Of a stretch of 64,000 nt of DNA, positions 36,018-47,667 are shown one piece after another. A program made the translations under genes and the position numbers. Below the pieces are notes generated by a model. The model was not told where the DNA came from. It did no database searches and saw only the letters and a list, made by a program, of their open reading frames with translations. Position 1 is the first letter of the stretch. Every line of letters begins with the position of its first letter. Source of the DNA: Fistularia commersonii (lineage: Eukaryota; Chordata; Actinopteri; Syngnathiformes; Fistulariidae); assembly GCA_037954325.1 (NCBI GenBank), contig JBBMNZ010000003.1, positions 2,467,465 to 2,531,464 of the forward strand. Reading direction: 5' to 3'.

Positions 36018-36617
36018 CAGTGGTTCTTAACCTTGTTGGAGGTACTGAACCCCACCTGTTTTACATGCGCATTCACCGAACCCTTCTTTATTGGATGGAG
36101 GATCGTTTCGTTGACGGGTACAAAGAACAGGCAGAGGAGCCTTTTCATGGAATCTGGCTCCCTTCACCTTGAATCCAGCAAGCGCTATGTTCTTGTAGCT
36201 CCCATCTCCACGCAGCTGAAGGAAGCCTTCCCTTAGTTTTGCCGGTGCCGGACTAGAATTGCTCATCTTGTCTTTGCAAATCACGCAGTCAGGACATCGA
36301 TTCCAATCGCGTTCCGTCATACATGTGAATCCGTATTGTACGTGTTCTTCCGACCGCTTTCTTTTTTTGCCCGACATAATTAGTATGAAGGGATTAAAAT
36401 ATTAAGAAAGAAATCACATGACGTACCATCACGACAGTCACAAGTTACTACAACTGAGCGCGCCAAAATCCCTGCAACACGGATAGGCCGAGCGATGTAG
36501 CGTGATCACCTGCGGCCAGTGATGTCATCACCAATGTGTGTCTTGACCTCCGCCGAACCCCTGAGACTGACCCGCCGAACCCCAGGGGTTCGATCGAACC
36601 CAGGTTAAGAACCACTG
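36018..36617. mobile_element. Non-autonomous hAT element with perfect 8-bp target duplication
   Basis: The ends are CAGTGGTTCTTAACC and GGTTAAGAACCACTG, exact inverted repeats. The flanks are GCGTACGA at 36010-36017 and again at 36618-36625. This is the signature of hAT transposition. At 600 bp it is far too short for a complete transposase, but it keeps a piece of the coding exon (next entry). A related fragment lies at 23652-23882. Confidence 0.95.
36027..36377 (-). pseudogene. hAT transposase N-terminal BED-finger exon, decayed
   Basis: A 116-residue frame. Residues 1-12 are basic (MSGKKRKRSEEH). 'YGFTCMTERDWNRCPDCVIC' resembles the start of the BED zinc finger in hAT/Charlie transposases and their domesticated relatives (ZBED5, SCAND3). 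The paired cysteines C-P-D-C and C-K-D follow. The expected histidine ligands in 'AKLREGFLQLRGDGSYK' are replaced by G and R. The rest of the transposase (RNase-H-like core and dimerisation domain) is absent. Last residues run into the terminal inverted repeat. Confidence 0.75.
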
Positions 36618-36625
36618 GCGTACGA

Positions 36626-37125
36626 CAATACCTAACACGTTTGATACGGTGACGCAACGCAAACAACCAGTAGACGACCTCCAACAAAACCGCAAACAGG
36701 ATATCTGGTAGGCAAACAATCACCAGAGTGGTAATGGCGGCATGGACAGTACGTGTTGGTGTTGTGGACGTCCTGATCCATACGGAGCGTCCAGAAAGAG
36801 GAGTGGAAGGCGGATGTGAAGGCAGAAGAGCCCGGTTTGGACGATGTCAACTCTTCGACGTATCGCGACCGAGTCCGGAAAAAAAAAACAAAAAAAGATG
36901 GACTGAAAGAGCAGAGGCTCCGCTGTAAATAACCGGTGAAAACATTGCATGGTGGGAAAAATAATCATGTAGATCTTGTAAATAGTGATCCTGTATGATT
37001 CATATTCTTTGTAAAAATTAGTCTGAGACTAAAAACTCTAAAAATGTAAGAAAGTGTGAGATGAAGTGTTTGTTTCAATGTGACAGCAGGTAGTTTCAGT
37101 GGGAAAGGACGATCGTGCATTGACT

Positions 37126-37165
<40 letters not shown>

Positions 37166-37461
37166 AGGGTCTTTCCCGACACTTATTTTAAATATTCATC
37201 CCCTTTTCTAAATGCCATATTTGCACTATTTGTCTGATGTTTTAAAAACAAAAGTCAGTTTGTTTGTCAACTTCTCCGCATGCACTGGACATACAGAGGA
37301 TTCTCACCATCCCACGACATTAACTATATAATAATAATAAAAATCAAGTGCAAATTAGCAGTAAAGTGCATTGCTATATTAAACAGTAAACATTAAAATA
37401 TGTTATATAAAGTTCACGCAGATACAGACTGATATTTGATGGGATGAAAGAGTAGCAGCAG

Positions 37462-37504
<43 letters not shown>

Positions 37505-38321
37505 AGTCTAGTGCAAAGGTCTGATGATAACTGTGTGCAACCTTCAATTGCATAAACAGATTATTCTTCCATACGAGGTTCTCAATCACATCAAATTAAA
37601 CACAATGACGTCAAATTAAATCTTGAGACATGTAAATACAGCGGCTCCTTCCATATATCCATTTATACTCCGCGTGGACACTCCTTTTATAATCCAAACC
37701 TTTTATTTTTTTTATCCAGACACGGAATTTATGATCATCTGACAAGGTTTGAATAAACTGTCACGAGCGCTTAACTTTGATACCTGACGTGAACATCCAA
37801 TAGTCGCTGCCGAGTTCATTGTCTTCGGCGAGTCTGATTTATATTCCAGCATCTCTTCCATCATCATCTGCTTTCATTGAACGTGTTAATCCATCTACGC
37901 GGATAAAACCGGGTCATGATTTCCATCCATCCAGCGCTACGTTGGTTCGGAGCAGCGTGCCTTCGTGGATCCACCGCTCCATGACTCAATTTGCATCTTT
38001 GTATAATCTAACGGCATGAATAATGCATCCTGGAAGTCTGCTGTTTCAGAGGATACGTGCATAAATACCCAAACAAGAAAACACCCACTCACTCACATGT
38101 ATCTTTGTGGATGACATCATAGACCGGACCGGCTAAAATACACAAACGATGCGCTGCGACCGTGGAAACGGGAATATAGTGACGGCGCCGCTCCGATTAG
38201 CATTCTTAGAACAACAGTTGCAGGATCGCTTTTCAAACCGGAGTCGGAGAATGACTAAAAAAAAAAAAAAAAAAGGCATATATTCACTGCGAAATGGGTT
38301 TAAGTTATAAGGATTTAAACC
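36626..38321. other. Intronic sequence with (GT)n
   Basis: (GT)n lies at 37129-37163 and 37465-37501. A repeat phrase at 37245-37310 ('ccgcatgcactggacataca') is related to 25980-26030. No gene is supported; a 14-bp palindromic motif ('aaatgggttta'/'taaacccattt') lies at 38292-38326, next to the inverted repeat. Confidence 0.5.
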
Positions 38322-38957
38322 CATTTTGTAATAATGGTGCATTTTGTAATAAACGTCCAAAATGTAATAACTTTTTCATTTCATTTTGTAATAAACTGCC
38401 GCATTTTGTAATAAACTGCCCCGACGCATTTTGTAATAAATTTTGCCGCATTATGTAATAAGTTATTACATATTGAGAAGATTATTACAAAATGCACTTG
38501 CAACTTTTTTTTATTCTCTAGGAAATGTAATAACATGGTGCATTATGTAATAACAATTCTAAAGCATAGTTTATTTGTTTTTTAATTGTATTTCATTTTA
38601 CTTCAAAGTATTTGTAAAACTAGGCCTATTATTATTATCACTGTATTAGCCTAGTAGCACTACTTAGCAATTACTATCAGTACACTATTCAAAGGCTGCA
38701 TTAACAGAGAATATTCTATAAATTCCACATTATTACATTTCCTTGAGAATAAAAAAGTTGCAAGTGCATTTAGTAATAATCTTCTCAAAATGTAACAACT
38801 CATTACATAATGCGGCAAAATTTATTACAAAATGCATTGGGGCAGTTTATTACAAAATGTGGCAGTTTATTACAAAATGTGGCTTTATTACAAAATGAAA
38901 TGAAAAAGTTATTACATTTTGGATGTTTATTACAAAATGCACTGTTATTACAAAATG
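38322..38957. repeat. Large inverted repeat built of CATTTTGTAATAA modules
   Basis: The left arm (38322-38533) and right arm (38730-38957) are imperfect reverse complements separated by about 196 bp. Each arm has about six CATTTTGTAATAA-type modules with linkers such as 'ctgcc' and 'actttttcattt', plus a shared 'cttgcaactttttttattct' block. The structure is MITE-like or foldback-like. No transposase or clear target duplication is visible. Confidence 0.9.
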
Positions 38958-39965
38958 CGTCTCAACAAGGACACATGCCGAACTGTAAAAGCAATACATG
39001 AATAGAAACGCAGCAGGTTCGGTGGAAATAAAATTGGGGAAAAAGTTGAAGAAACCGAAATTCGTTAACAAATATGGAATTGGATGTTCTCAGATCAGTT
39101 GCTTCCTTCTTTTCATACATGACAGATCACGTTCTTAAACTGCAAAGTCAGACGTTAAAGTTTATTCTTTTAAAAGAAGGCATCAGTTAGTAGTTTAAAG
39201 GTGAAAAGGTTGATTCGCCGTGGCGAACGCTGAAGGAAGAAGCCAAAAGGAAAAGAAGAAAATGTCAACATCTGTGCGACCCGACAAGAATAACCCGCCA
39301 TTTACGCGCAGCCTCTCATTTTAGTTCTAATAAAATGATCGCACTATTGTTTGCTTTCCAATAACTCCAATAATACTCTGAATATTTACGACATATTACG
39401 TGTTTGATCAGGAATTTCAGTAAACAGGTGGTTTAAAAAAAACGTTGGTAGCATTAGTTTCTCTTAATGGACCGGCAGAATAAATCTTATTGGCTTCTTC
39501 TGGACAGTTACTTGAAAAAAGTTCATTTTCAATTTATTCCTTCAAAGAGATCCTTCATGGTATCAAACACAATTTGCCATGAACTTACGCTGAAGTTACA
39601 AGAGATTAACAACCATTAAGCCGGTGCTTTTTTTTTTTTTTTATTTTCAAGGCGTGAACATTTAAGGGCTTTTCAAAGCTTTATTACAAGGCTCTTCCAT
39701 GCATTCTCACAGCGCGTCAAAAAGTCGCTATAATCCGGTTGAATGAATAAAACAAGTGGAAAAAGGAAATAAACAAATAAAAAAAATTCAAGTTACAATA
39801 CCTGAATGTTTTTTTTGCCCAATGCATTTTATTTATGCTCGCAATTTACGCCGTTTGTTTGCAACGACTCCTTGCAGAACAGCAAATGTGACCAGACCAG
39901 CTCAACTCAGAACATTCTTATATTCTTGGACGACACCTGGATTGATTTCATATCAGTTTATCAGC
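38958..39965. other. Intronic sequence
   Basis: A degraded RTE tail lies at 39201-39262 (separate entry) and a poly-T at 39628-39642. Nothing else is recognised. Confidence 0.5.
39201..39262 (+). mobile_element. RTE-like LINE tail remnant
   Basis: 'ggttgattcgccgtggcgaa', 'gctgaaggaagaagccaaaa' and 'gaaaagaagaaa' parallel the end of RTE copies 1 and 2 ('gttgactcgctgtggcgac', 'gccgaaagaag') with several changes. Confidence 0.65.
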
Positions 39966-40180
39966 TTAAGATAAGATAAACTTTATCGATCCCGACAGCG
40001 ATAATGTGAGAAACACAAATAAATAAATGAATAAAAACAAATAAAATCAATATGAGTATGAATACAAATAGAGAGACAGTTAGAAGACAGAAGATAGCAA
40101 GACGTCCACAAATGGACAGCAAGTAAAGGTGCGGTAAAGGAACTGCAAGGGTGAAAAATACACAACTAAACGACAAAAGC
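39966..40180 (-). repeat. LINE 3'-tail fragment with (GATAA)n
   Basis: 'aagataagataaactttatc', 'gatcccgacagc', 'cacaaataaataaatgaat' and 'gcaagacgtccacaaatgga' follow the order seen at 42882-43145 and 62287-62525. Confidence 0.65.
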
Positions 40181-40224
40181 AAAAGCTTCATGATAGTTAT
40201 CGGCAAATTATTTACCGAGGATAT

Positions 40225-40300
40225 ACTGACCTAACGGGAAAAGCCGAAAGAAGAAGAAGAATACTGCGATTGACGCACCAATACTTGCGAGGCGCAGGAC
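40225..40300 (+). mobile_element. RTE-like tail followed by RTE-like head
   Basis: 'aacgggaaaagccgaaagaag' (shown in part) with three GAA units ends at 40262. About 30 bp later comes 'gaggcgcaggacttgtatgc', the head motif of the RTE copies. The same tail-gap-head order is seen at 23285-23335. Confidence 0.7.
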
Positions 40301-41225
40301 TTGTATGCTTTCATTAGTCCTCGAATTAGGTGACCGGGCTACTTGGAGCGAACAGGACAGCAACAGGCAGCTTTAGCGACCGCGGCGTGTTATCTTAAGA
40401 GAAAACGTACGGGGCTTTCGGGGCCGGCTGACAACTGACCGGACACAAAATAGATGGAGAGGCTGAGAGACGACAGAACAAGATACTACTCGTGAGCTCG
40501 GTTCTCGCAAGAAACCGACGTCTGAACCGAGCACGAAGCATGCAGCGCAGATCTGAGGCCTGCAGATCCTCCTGGGTGTAAATTAGAGCCATCACCATAA
40601 CTGCTGGCTCGGCAGTAATGAGGGATTTTCTCAGCAGGATTCTAACAAGGCTGAAGGCTTCAGACCACGGTTCGGGGCGGTGGGGGGGGTTCAGGAGCAG
40701 AATCTGAAAGGTATTTATAGCACATGACGCTCTTGTCCTGACCTGAAGTAGCCGCCTTTGTGAGTAGAAAGCTCCTGTTTCTTTGCAATCGCCGGAGGGG
40801 GCGCGCACATAATAAAACATATATTCAAAGCGATGCGTATGCGCGAGCACACACTGATTTACACACAGATGTTTTCTTTGAGGATAATTGAGCAGGAACA
40901 TCTGGATAAGAACTTAACAGCAGGTTTAAAAAAAAAAAAAAAAAAAAAAAATCCTCAAGTTTCTTTACAGCTCACCTCTCAAATGTTTGCTTGTGTGTGC
41001 ATGTGTGTGTGTGTGTGCATGTGTGTGTGTGTGTCACCGCCTTCTCCGATGTTCGTGGATCATGTTACCCACATTACAGTGAGCTGACACAACAAGAACA
41101 CGCTTCACGTTAGAAAGACAGCTTTTCTTCTCTGAAAATCACGCCGAACCACCACATTATACAACATATCAACGCAAAAGGTTTGGCTCGGGCTCGTCTG
41201 TGACACCCGGTCGCTTTACCGCAAA
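40301..41225. other. Intronic sequence
   Basis: Poly-A lies at 40928-40951 and (GT)n at 40994-41033. A 168-residue minus frame at 40395-40901 lacks recognisable domains. No gene is supported. Confidence 0.4.
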
Positions 41226-41227
41226 TA

Positions 41228-41580
41228 CACTGCTCAAAAAAATAAAGGGAACACTTAAAAAAACACATCCTAGATCTAAATGAATGAAATATTCTTATGA
41301 AATACTTTGCTCTTTACACAGTTGAATGTGCTGACAACAAAATCACACAAAAATGATCAATGGAAATCAATTGTATCAACCCATGGAGGTCTGGATGAGG
41401 AATCACACTCAAAATTAAAGTGTAAAAACAAACTCCAGGCTGATCCAACTTTGATGTAATGTCCTTAAAACAAGTCAAAATGAATCTGTGTTGCTTCCTG
41501 AGTGGACACTATGATTTCACACAGATTGACTTGGAGTTACATTGTGTTGTTCAAGTGTTCCCTTTATTTTTTTGAGCAGT
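41228..41580. mobile_element. Tc1-like MITE (CACTGCTCAAAAAAATAAA TIR), complete copy
   Basis: The left end CACTGCTCAAAAAAATAAAG and right end CTTTATTTTTTTGAGCAGT are inverted repeats flanked by TA. The 353-bp length and lack of a transposase frame mark it as an internally deleted derivative. The terminal sequence is that of a widespread fish Tc1-like family. Confidence 0.9.
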
Positions 41581-42422
41581 ATATATTTAAAACGACCGCA
41601 CAAAACATCCATAACGTTTACCGTTCTCACACACATGCATCTGCGCCGCCGGCTAAAAAAAAAAAAAAAAAAAAAAAAAATAGAAGTATATTTATCAGGC
41701 CATCTGATACGACCCCCTCGTTTTACCGCACATAAACAACGGCGAAAAAAATTGCAAGTGGCCTGAGGAAAATTTGTCGAAGCAAAATATTAACCTATTG
41801 AACCGGCGATTTAACCGTTTAACCTCCTCGATTCCATCGGCGGGGGTCCGTCAGCGCTAACGCAAACACGGCCCGGCACGATTCCAGCCCGCAGGAGGGA
41901 ACGCAAATTTCCAAAGAAAGCAAATATGTCACGCGCTAAGAACGAATAAACTTTGAGGGGACGGAGTGTTTCCATTTTATCGGGAATTTGTCGATTTTAA
42001 TGTTTGTTTCTGTGTCAGAACATGTGAGATGGTGTCAAATACGGCGGAAAAATGTGAGGAAAATGTCATGACGATTCGGCGTTTTGGGGTAATTATCATT
42101 TTTGTGCTAATAAATACTTACTCAAGTATGACAGATGTTATTTATAACATGTCAAAGACAGTGATCACAACTAAGCTGTTTATAATGAATATGGTAGAAC
42201 GGATGTGTCGGAGTGCCAAAAGAATCATTTTAAAATCTTGTAAACACAGAATTTAGCCACAGAGCACATTCCTCTTTTGCCAAATTTTGGATATGCAAAG
42301 TTTGATATCTTTTTCAACAATTTTTTGAGATAAAGAGTTGTTGTTGAAGAAGCAACTGTTGCTTCTGTTTAGCTGTGCAGTGTTGACTGCCATGTATATA
42401 TATATATATATATATATGTATA
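41581..42422. other. Intronic sequence
   Basis: Poly-A lies at 41655-41680 and (TA)n at 42393-42418. The 96-residue frame at 41966-42256 matches no family I recognise. No gene is supported. Confidence 0.4.
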
Positions 42423-42688
42423 CAGGACTGTCTCAGAAACTTAGAATATTGTGATAAAGTTGAAAAAAACAAAAATTACTTTTTCATGATATTCTAATAT
42501 TTTGAGATAGGATTTTTGAGTTTTCTTAGGATGTAAGCCATGATCAGCAATATTAAGATAATAAAAGGCTTGCAATATTTCTGTTGATTTGTAATGAATC
42601 CAGAATGTATGACATTTTTGTTTTTCTAATTGCATTACAGAAGATAAAGAACTTCATCACAATATTCTAGTTTTCTGAGACAGTCCTG
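42423..42688. mobile_element. Tc1/mariner-type MITE (CAGGACTG TIR), copy E
   Basis: A compact copy with CAGGACTGTCTCAGAAAC and TTTTCTGAGACAGTCCTG ends and TA duplicated on both sides (42421-42422, 42689-42690). It lies between (TA)n stretches. Confidence 0.95.
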
Positions 42689-42881
42689 TATATATATGTA
42701 TGTGTATATATGTATGTGTGTGTGTCATGTGTGACCCGGAATTGAGACAAAAAAAAAAAAAAAAACATTTACAATAAACTACCTGATACATTTAAAGCAG
42801 TACAATTGAAAAAAAGTTGCTCTGAAGAAAGAATTGCACTGAAAAATATCAAACAAACATTATGACATTGTATATACATAT

Positions 42882-43145
42882 AAGATAAGATAAGATAAGA
42901 TAAACTGTATTGATCCCCATACAGGAAATTCCTTTGTCACAGCAGCGCAACAGTTATAATGTCAAAAAATAAACAAAAATAAATAAATAAATAATGAATA
43001 TGAATAAAAAGCTAGCAAGACATTCACGAATAAATAGACAGATGCAACAACAACATCAGGGATAATAAAGGTAAAGTTGAAAAAAACACAACCAAAACCA
43101 AACAACAGTAGAAATAGAGTGACAATAGCAATAAATAAAATAAAT
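42882..43145 (-). repeat. LINE 3'-tail fragment with (GATAA)n
   Basis: (AAGAT)n at 42882-42901, then 'actgtattgatccccatac', 'ttgtcacagcagcgcaacag' and 'ttataatgtcaaaaaataaa'. On the minus strand it ends AATACAGT(TTATC)n. Matches 62287-62525 and, inverted, 49225-49475. Confidence 0.75.
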
Positions 43146-43801
43146 ATAAACAATGTAAAATAGTATATATATATTTTTTTTTTAAATATCTAAAAATACA
43201 GTTATACAATGTCATGTCATTTTCGTGGAATTTACTTCCTGGGCACGAAGAGAATATTGAATTGTATTAACTTAAAAAAGTCCAAGTGACACAATATAAA
43301 TGTCAGCAGTTTAAGGCTCTTGGTTTTCATCTTCGAATGCAGATTAAACAAACTGATCGTACTTTTTGTATTTGTAATATCAGTGTGTACATGTGAGAGA
43401 ACGATATTGACCATTGATAAATTTGTTATAATTGTTTTTTGCAAACCTCAAACCAGTGTGCACTCCAGAGGTTTCTTACTGTATTATATATTTACACCTT
43501 GGTCTATTTTTAATTACTAAGTCACATTTTTGATGAACCATAACGTTTCTTTCAAAATAGGAGCCCAATGCTTTCCACAACCCTTGTTAGATGCTGCAAT
43601 TTTGTGTGTCAGCTGTTAGTTTTCATATAGAAATATGATTTTTGCTGGCAACCTTTGCACATTTAGGGTCATTGTGTCTGTTTTTAGACAGATTTATACT
43701 CGCCGGTGAGCACTGCAAGTAACATAATGCAGAAAGAAGAAGAAATTTCACTTCACATTGTGTGAATAGTAAATTTCTGAGCAAACCCTCAATATCACAT
43801 A

Positions 43802-43840
<39 letters not shown>

Positions 43841-44949
43841 CCAAAAACAGCAGGTATGAGAGTGGGAAGAACTCTCATCTATAAATAACAGACAACAAAA
43901 GCAGAGATTTTCACAGGAAGCTAAAATTAAACGAGTGCACGTGGAGTGGAGAACAGCATGGGTGAATGAATAAAATATTTCTTAATAGCAGCTATAAGAA
44001 GTTTCATACGACAATTTAATTCAACAATTTTGTTTTCCTTTTTTTGAAATATGTTTATTAATCAAAGGAAAATGGACTGCTTTTTTTTCCTTATGTTAAG
44101 TTATTATTGATTATTTTTGTTGCTTCTTGCAAAATTTTATTTTATAATACTGATTCATACCTAAATCCAATTTATTTCTAAGGCACTGCCTTCTGTATTT
44201 CCAAGATAAAAAAAAATGTTTCCTTTATTTGTTAGATAATTAAATTGCAATAATTTTTTGGACGATTGAATGATTTCTCGATTCCAAGGGATTTTGGTAG
44301 AAGTATTTTGGTCTATTACTACTAATGTCAATATCTATCTATCTATATATATATATATATATATATTTATTTTTTTTATAGCAATACTAATTTCTTATTG
44401 ACTTGATATTTTTTTCAAACATTTCTAAACAATTCCTTTTTAATTTAATTTATTTATTCATTTTTTTATTTTATTTTATTTTTTCATATTTATTCTATTT
44501 AATTGATTTGTTGATGGCTTTATATCAGAATGTACCGGAAAAAGTAGAATTCTCTTTCGTGAGATATTTTCTTCACCCAGTTGATCATTGATAATAGAAG
44601 TCATGCAATTAAAAGTGAAATATCTCCACTACAAACTTCCTGAGCCAAGAGAATTATTTATTATTATTATCATAACTACCAAATGTGGATCGATTATTTT
44701 TTTTTCTCATGTTTATATCCATTTACTTATTCCTTTTTTAAGGTTACTTCCTAATTCTAAATTGCATCTTTATTCTTCCTTGATTAATTTCCTGCTGTTC
44801 TTGATTATTTCAGCTTCTATTCTATTGAATGCATCTTGAATATCTTTAAATATATGTCTATATCGAAGGATATGGGCCAGTAAATCATTACTAAATGTCC
44901 ATGTCCAAACAACAGCAAATCTTTTTCTGTTTTTTTGGGTCTTTTTGTT
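43146..44949. other. Intronic sequence, AT-rich, with (CA)n
   Basis: (CA)n lies at 43802-43840 and (AT)n at 44343-44366. The block 44400-44720 is T-rich. No gene is supported. Confidence 0.5.
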
Positions 44950-45130
44950 TTTAAGAATAAGAATAATAAAATAAGAATAAGAACACATTTATTTATCCCG
45001 AAGGAAATCGTTGTGCCAGAATTTCAAGTAAAATCATAACAATGATAAATAATAGTAGGAAATTGTTTAAACAGTATAAAAAAAAAAAGAGAGAGAATAA
45101 GAAATACAAATAAAACTATAAAGTGTCAAA
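44950..45130 (-). repeat. LINE 3'-tail fragment
   Basis: 'acatttatttatcccgaagg' and 'gttgtgccagaatttcaag' then 'gataaataatagtagga' match 14410-14490. The pentamer tail has decayed to AAGAAT-type repeats. Confidence 0.7.
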
Positions 45131-45165
45131 GTAACAAGTCAGAACCACACATTATTCCATATATA

Positions 45166-45450
45166 GGACTGTCTCAGAAAATTAGAATATTGTGATAAAG
45201 TTCTTTATCTTCTGTAATGCAATTACAAAAACAAAAATGTTATAGATTCTGGATTCATTACAAATCAACTGAAATATGGCAAGCCTTTTATTATCTTAAT
45301 ATTGCTGATTATGGCTTACATCTTAAGAAAACTCAAAAATCCTATCTCAAAATATAAGAATATCATGAAAAAGTTTTTTTTTTTTTTTTACTGCATTACA
45401 GAAGGTAAAGAACTTTATCACAATATTCTAATTTTCCTGAGACAGTCCTC
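45166..45450. mobile_element. Tc1/mariner-type MITE (CAGGACTG TIR), copy D
   Basis: The left end starts GGACTGTCTCAGAAAA after TA (the first CA is missing). The right end is GAGACAGTCCTC. The interior matches copy B. Confidence 0.9.
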
Positions 45451-45506
45451 TATGTGTTTCAGAGGTTTAGAAATGCATTGCGAGTTTTAAAAGCAAGAGC
45501 AAACCT

Positions 45507-45553
<47 letters not shown>

Positions 45554-45577
45554 ACGGGCAGATTCCCCAACCCAACT
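45451..45577 (+). repeat. Spacer shared with 34111-34227
   Basis: Same wording and order as at 34 kb, with a longer (TA)n (45508-45551). Similarity stops at 'cccaac', the point where MITE copy C begins in the other locus. Confidence 0.9.
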
Positions 45578-46389
45578 TTTTCATATTATTTAATTTTAGC
45601 ACCGATCATTATGTGAAAGGCCTGGTTACCAATTTTCTTCCTATAGCAAAGTCTCCCAGGGTGGTTTTTCCATCCCTGTGTAATTCATGAATCATGTATG
45701 ACCACGTGGTGGATGCATACTAATTAACCAGTGAGGTCACATCCATCATCGCTTCCCGACTAGCGACGATCCTCTTCCTCCGGGGTGGGGTTGCGGGAAC
45801 CGGGGGGTCGTTTCCAGACCGTTTTTTTTTTCGCTCTCGATGCCGAGAAGCACTTTAAGAAGAGAAGAGGCTGCAGAGCATCTGCATGGATGAGTGAAGG
45901 AGGAGTGGATGTTTCAGCTTTGAGCCAAATAACTCATTAGCGGAAATGTTTCTCTGCAGTTTTGACCTTCGCATTGTTAAATTGCTTACAGCTACAGCAA
46001 ACATATGGCCTATGTAGCCAGAGCCCATAACTTATTAATTTGTGTTTTTCTCTGCAGCACAAGCGGTCATACATGTAGATGGTTTAATAACTAATCCCTC
46101 TCTGGATGTCCCATTAAGCACTGCCTACTAGCAAAAGCTCTATGGGTCACCACTTCCGCCTAGTTACAGATTTACAATCTAGTCAAGCCGTAATAAAATG
46201 ATTTACCGCGTAACCGGCATTTATTTCTGAACGAAGCAGCTCGTAAACTTTTTACCGGCATTTAAAAAAAACGTCTGCTTTGAAGGTGCTAAACTTAAAA
46301 ATACAATTGGGTCATTTCTTACCAAACTTGAATTGGCTTGTTTCCCTTTGCTTGTTAGCTCATTTTGTAATTGCACATTTGCAAATTGA
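45578..46389. other. Intronic sequence, possible conserved element
   Basis: 45880-46180 is free of simple repeats and transposon phrases. It has several homeodomain-type TAAT cores ('taactcattag', 'cttattaatt', 'ggtttaataact'). Regulatory function is only a guess. Confidence 0.35.
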
Positions 46390-46700
46390 ATTTGCAAATA
46401 ATAAATAATTTATTTATCCTTTATTTAAAATAAATTATTAAAAAAAATAAATAGATATTATTATTTTGTTTTTTTTATTGGCCATTCAAAACCAATCGGG
46501 ATGTTTTTAAGTGATAAATACATAAATAATTGATTTATTATTTATTTGAAATAAATTATTTAAAAAAATAATAAATATTATTATTTTATTTTTTTTTATT
46601 GGCCATATCATTTTTTTTTTCCTTATTAAAACCAATAGAGATTTTTTTAAGTGATAAATACATAAATAATGTATTTATTATTTATTAAAATAATAATATA
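46390..46700 (+). repeat. AT-rich tandem repeat, about 2.5 units of roughly 120-130 bp
   Basis: 'attggccat', 'aaaccaat', 'tttttaagtgataaatacat' and 'aaataaattatt' recur in order at about 46480, 46600 and 46640. Confidence 0.75.
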
Positions 46701-47423
46701 TCTATAATAAAAAAAAATACAGGAAATCCAAAATATGCTTTTTCATAATTAGGTATGACTTTAAAACAGTACTACGTGACATTCAATAACCTTCAGGTAG
46801 CATCCGATATGTCAGACCCAAAATTCTTTCAGGGAAGGGAAAAATAAAAGTTGCGTCTTGTGATTCGTCCCGAGCGGCCCGGCCTGCAAGATTCACCGAC
46901 GGACGGTGCAGAATCAACCGAGAGGATGTTTCTGCTATTTTGTTTCTCCCGTTCTTGCAAAGAAATTCGGTCAAAGGTGCAAATTCCCACGTCGAGCTCA
47001 TCGAAACTCAACCGCGACGGTCCGTTTTATCGGTCACGCTCCGATCGAAAACAATGAGCGGATGCGATAAATCGAGCGTAATCCTCGTGGCAGACGTGTG
47101 CAAATCACCGGGATTCCTCTTCCTGGTTTTACAAATACGCTGCTTTTCCTCCCTTTAATCCCTCACAGAAACATATCTACGGTGCACGACTCTTCATTTC
47201 ATCCAATTAAATTTATTTGATTTTCTTTTTGCCTTTCCCTCCCCTCCCCGGTTTTGCTAGCGTGAGTTCACCTTTCAGGTCGAAAAACCTATTAGTTCAG
47301 GCGCCTTTTAATCCGTTACAAACAAATAGGCAAACATCCAAGATTAATGGCAGTTCAGTGGCTGAGAAAAAAGGCCGGTTGAGATTTACGGTCGAAGCAC
47401 AGCTTCATACCCGCGTGCACTTT

Positions 47424-47474
<51 letters not shown>

Positions 47475-47624
47475 CCGCCTCGGTTCAAGGGTGGGAGGGA
47501 CTTACACACTGACCGTTATTTTACCACTGTCTCTCACACTTGTTCAGCTTGTCCATCAGTCTTTGTCTTCCTTTTCACCTTTTTCTCAGTCTGAGCCTAT
47601 AAATGGAGTTCTTGGAGATTCTGG

Positions 47625-47667
<43 letters not shown>

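Noticed and set aside
38322..38957. CRISPR-like array (regular AT-rich repeats)
   Set aside because: Repeats reverse orientation between arms, spacers are short and irregular, and the DNA is eukaryotic.
40395..40901. 168-residue minus-strand frame
   Set aside because: No recognisable domain, no repeats or signal, and no splice context; length is possible by chance in this GC-richer stretch.
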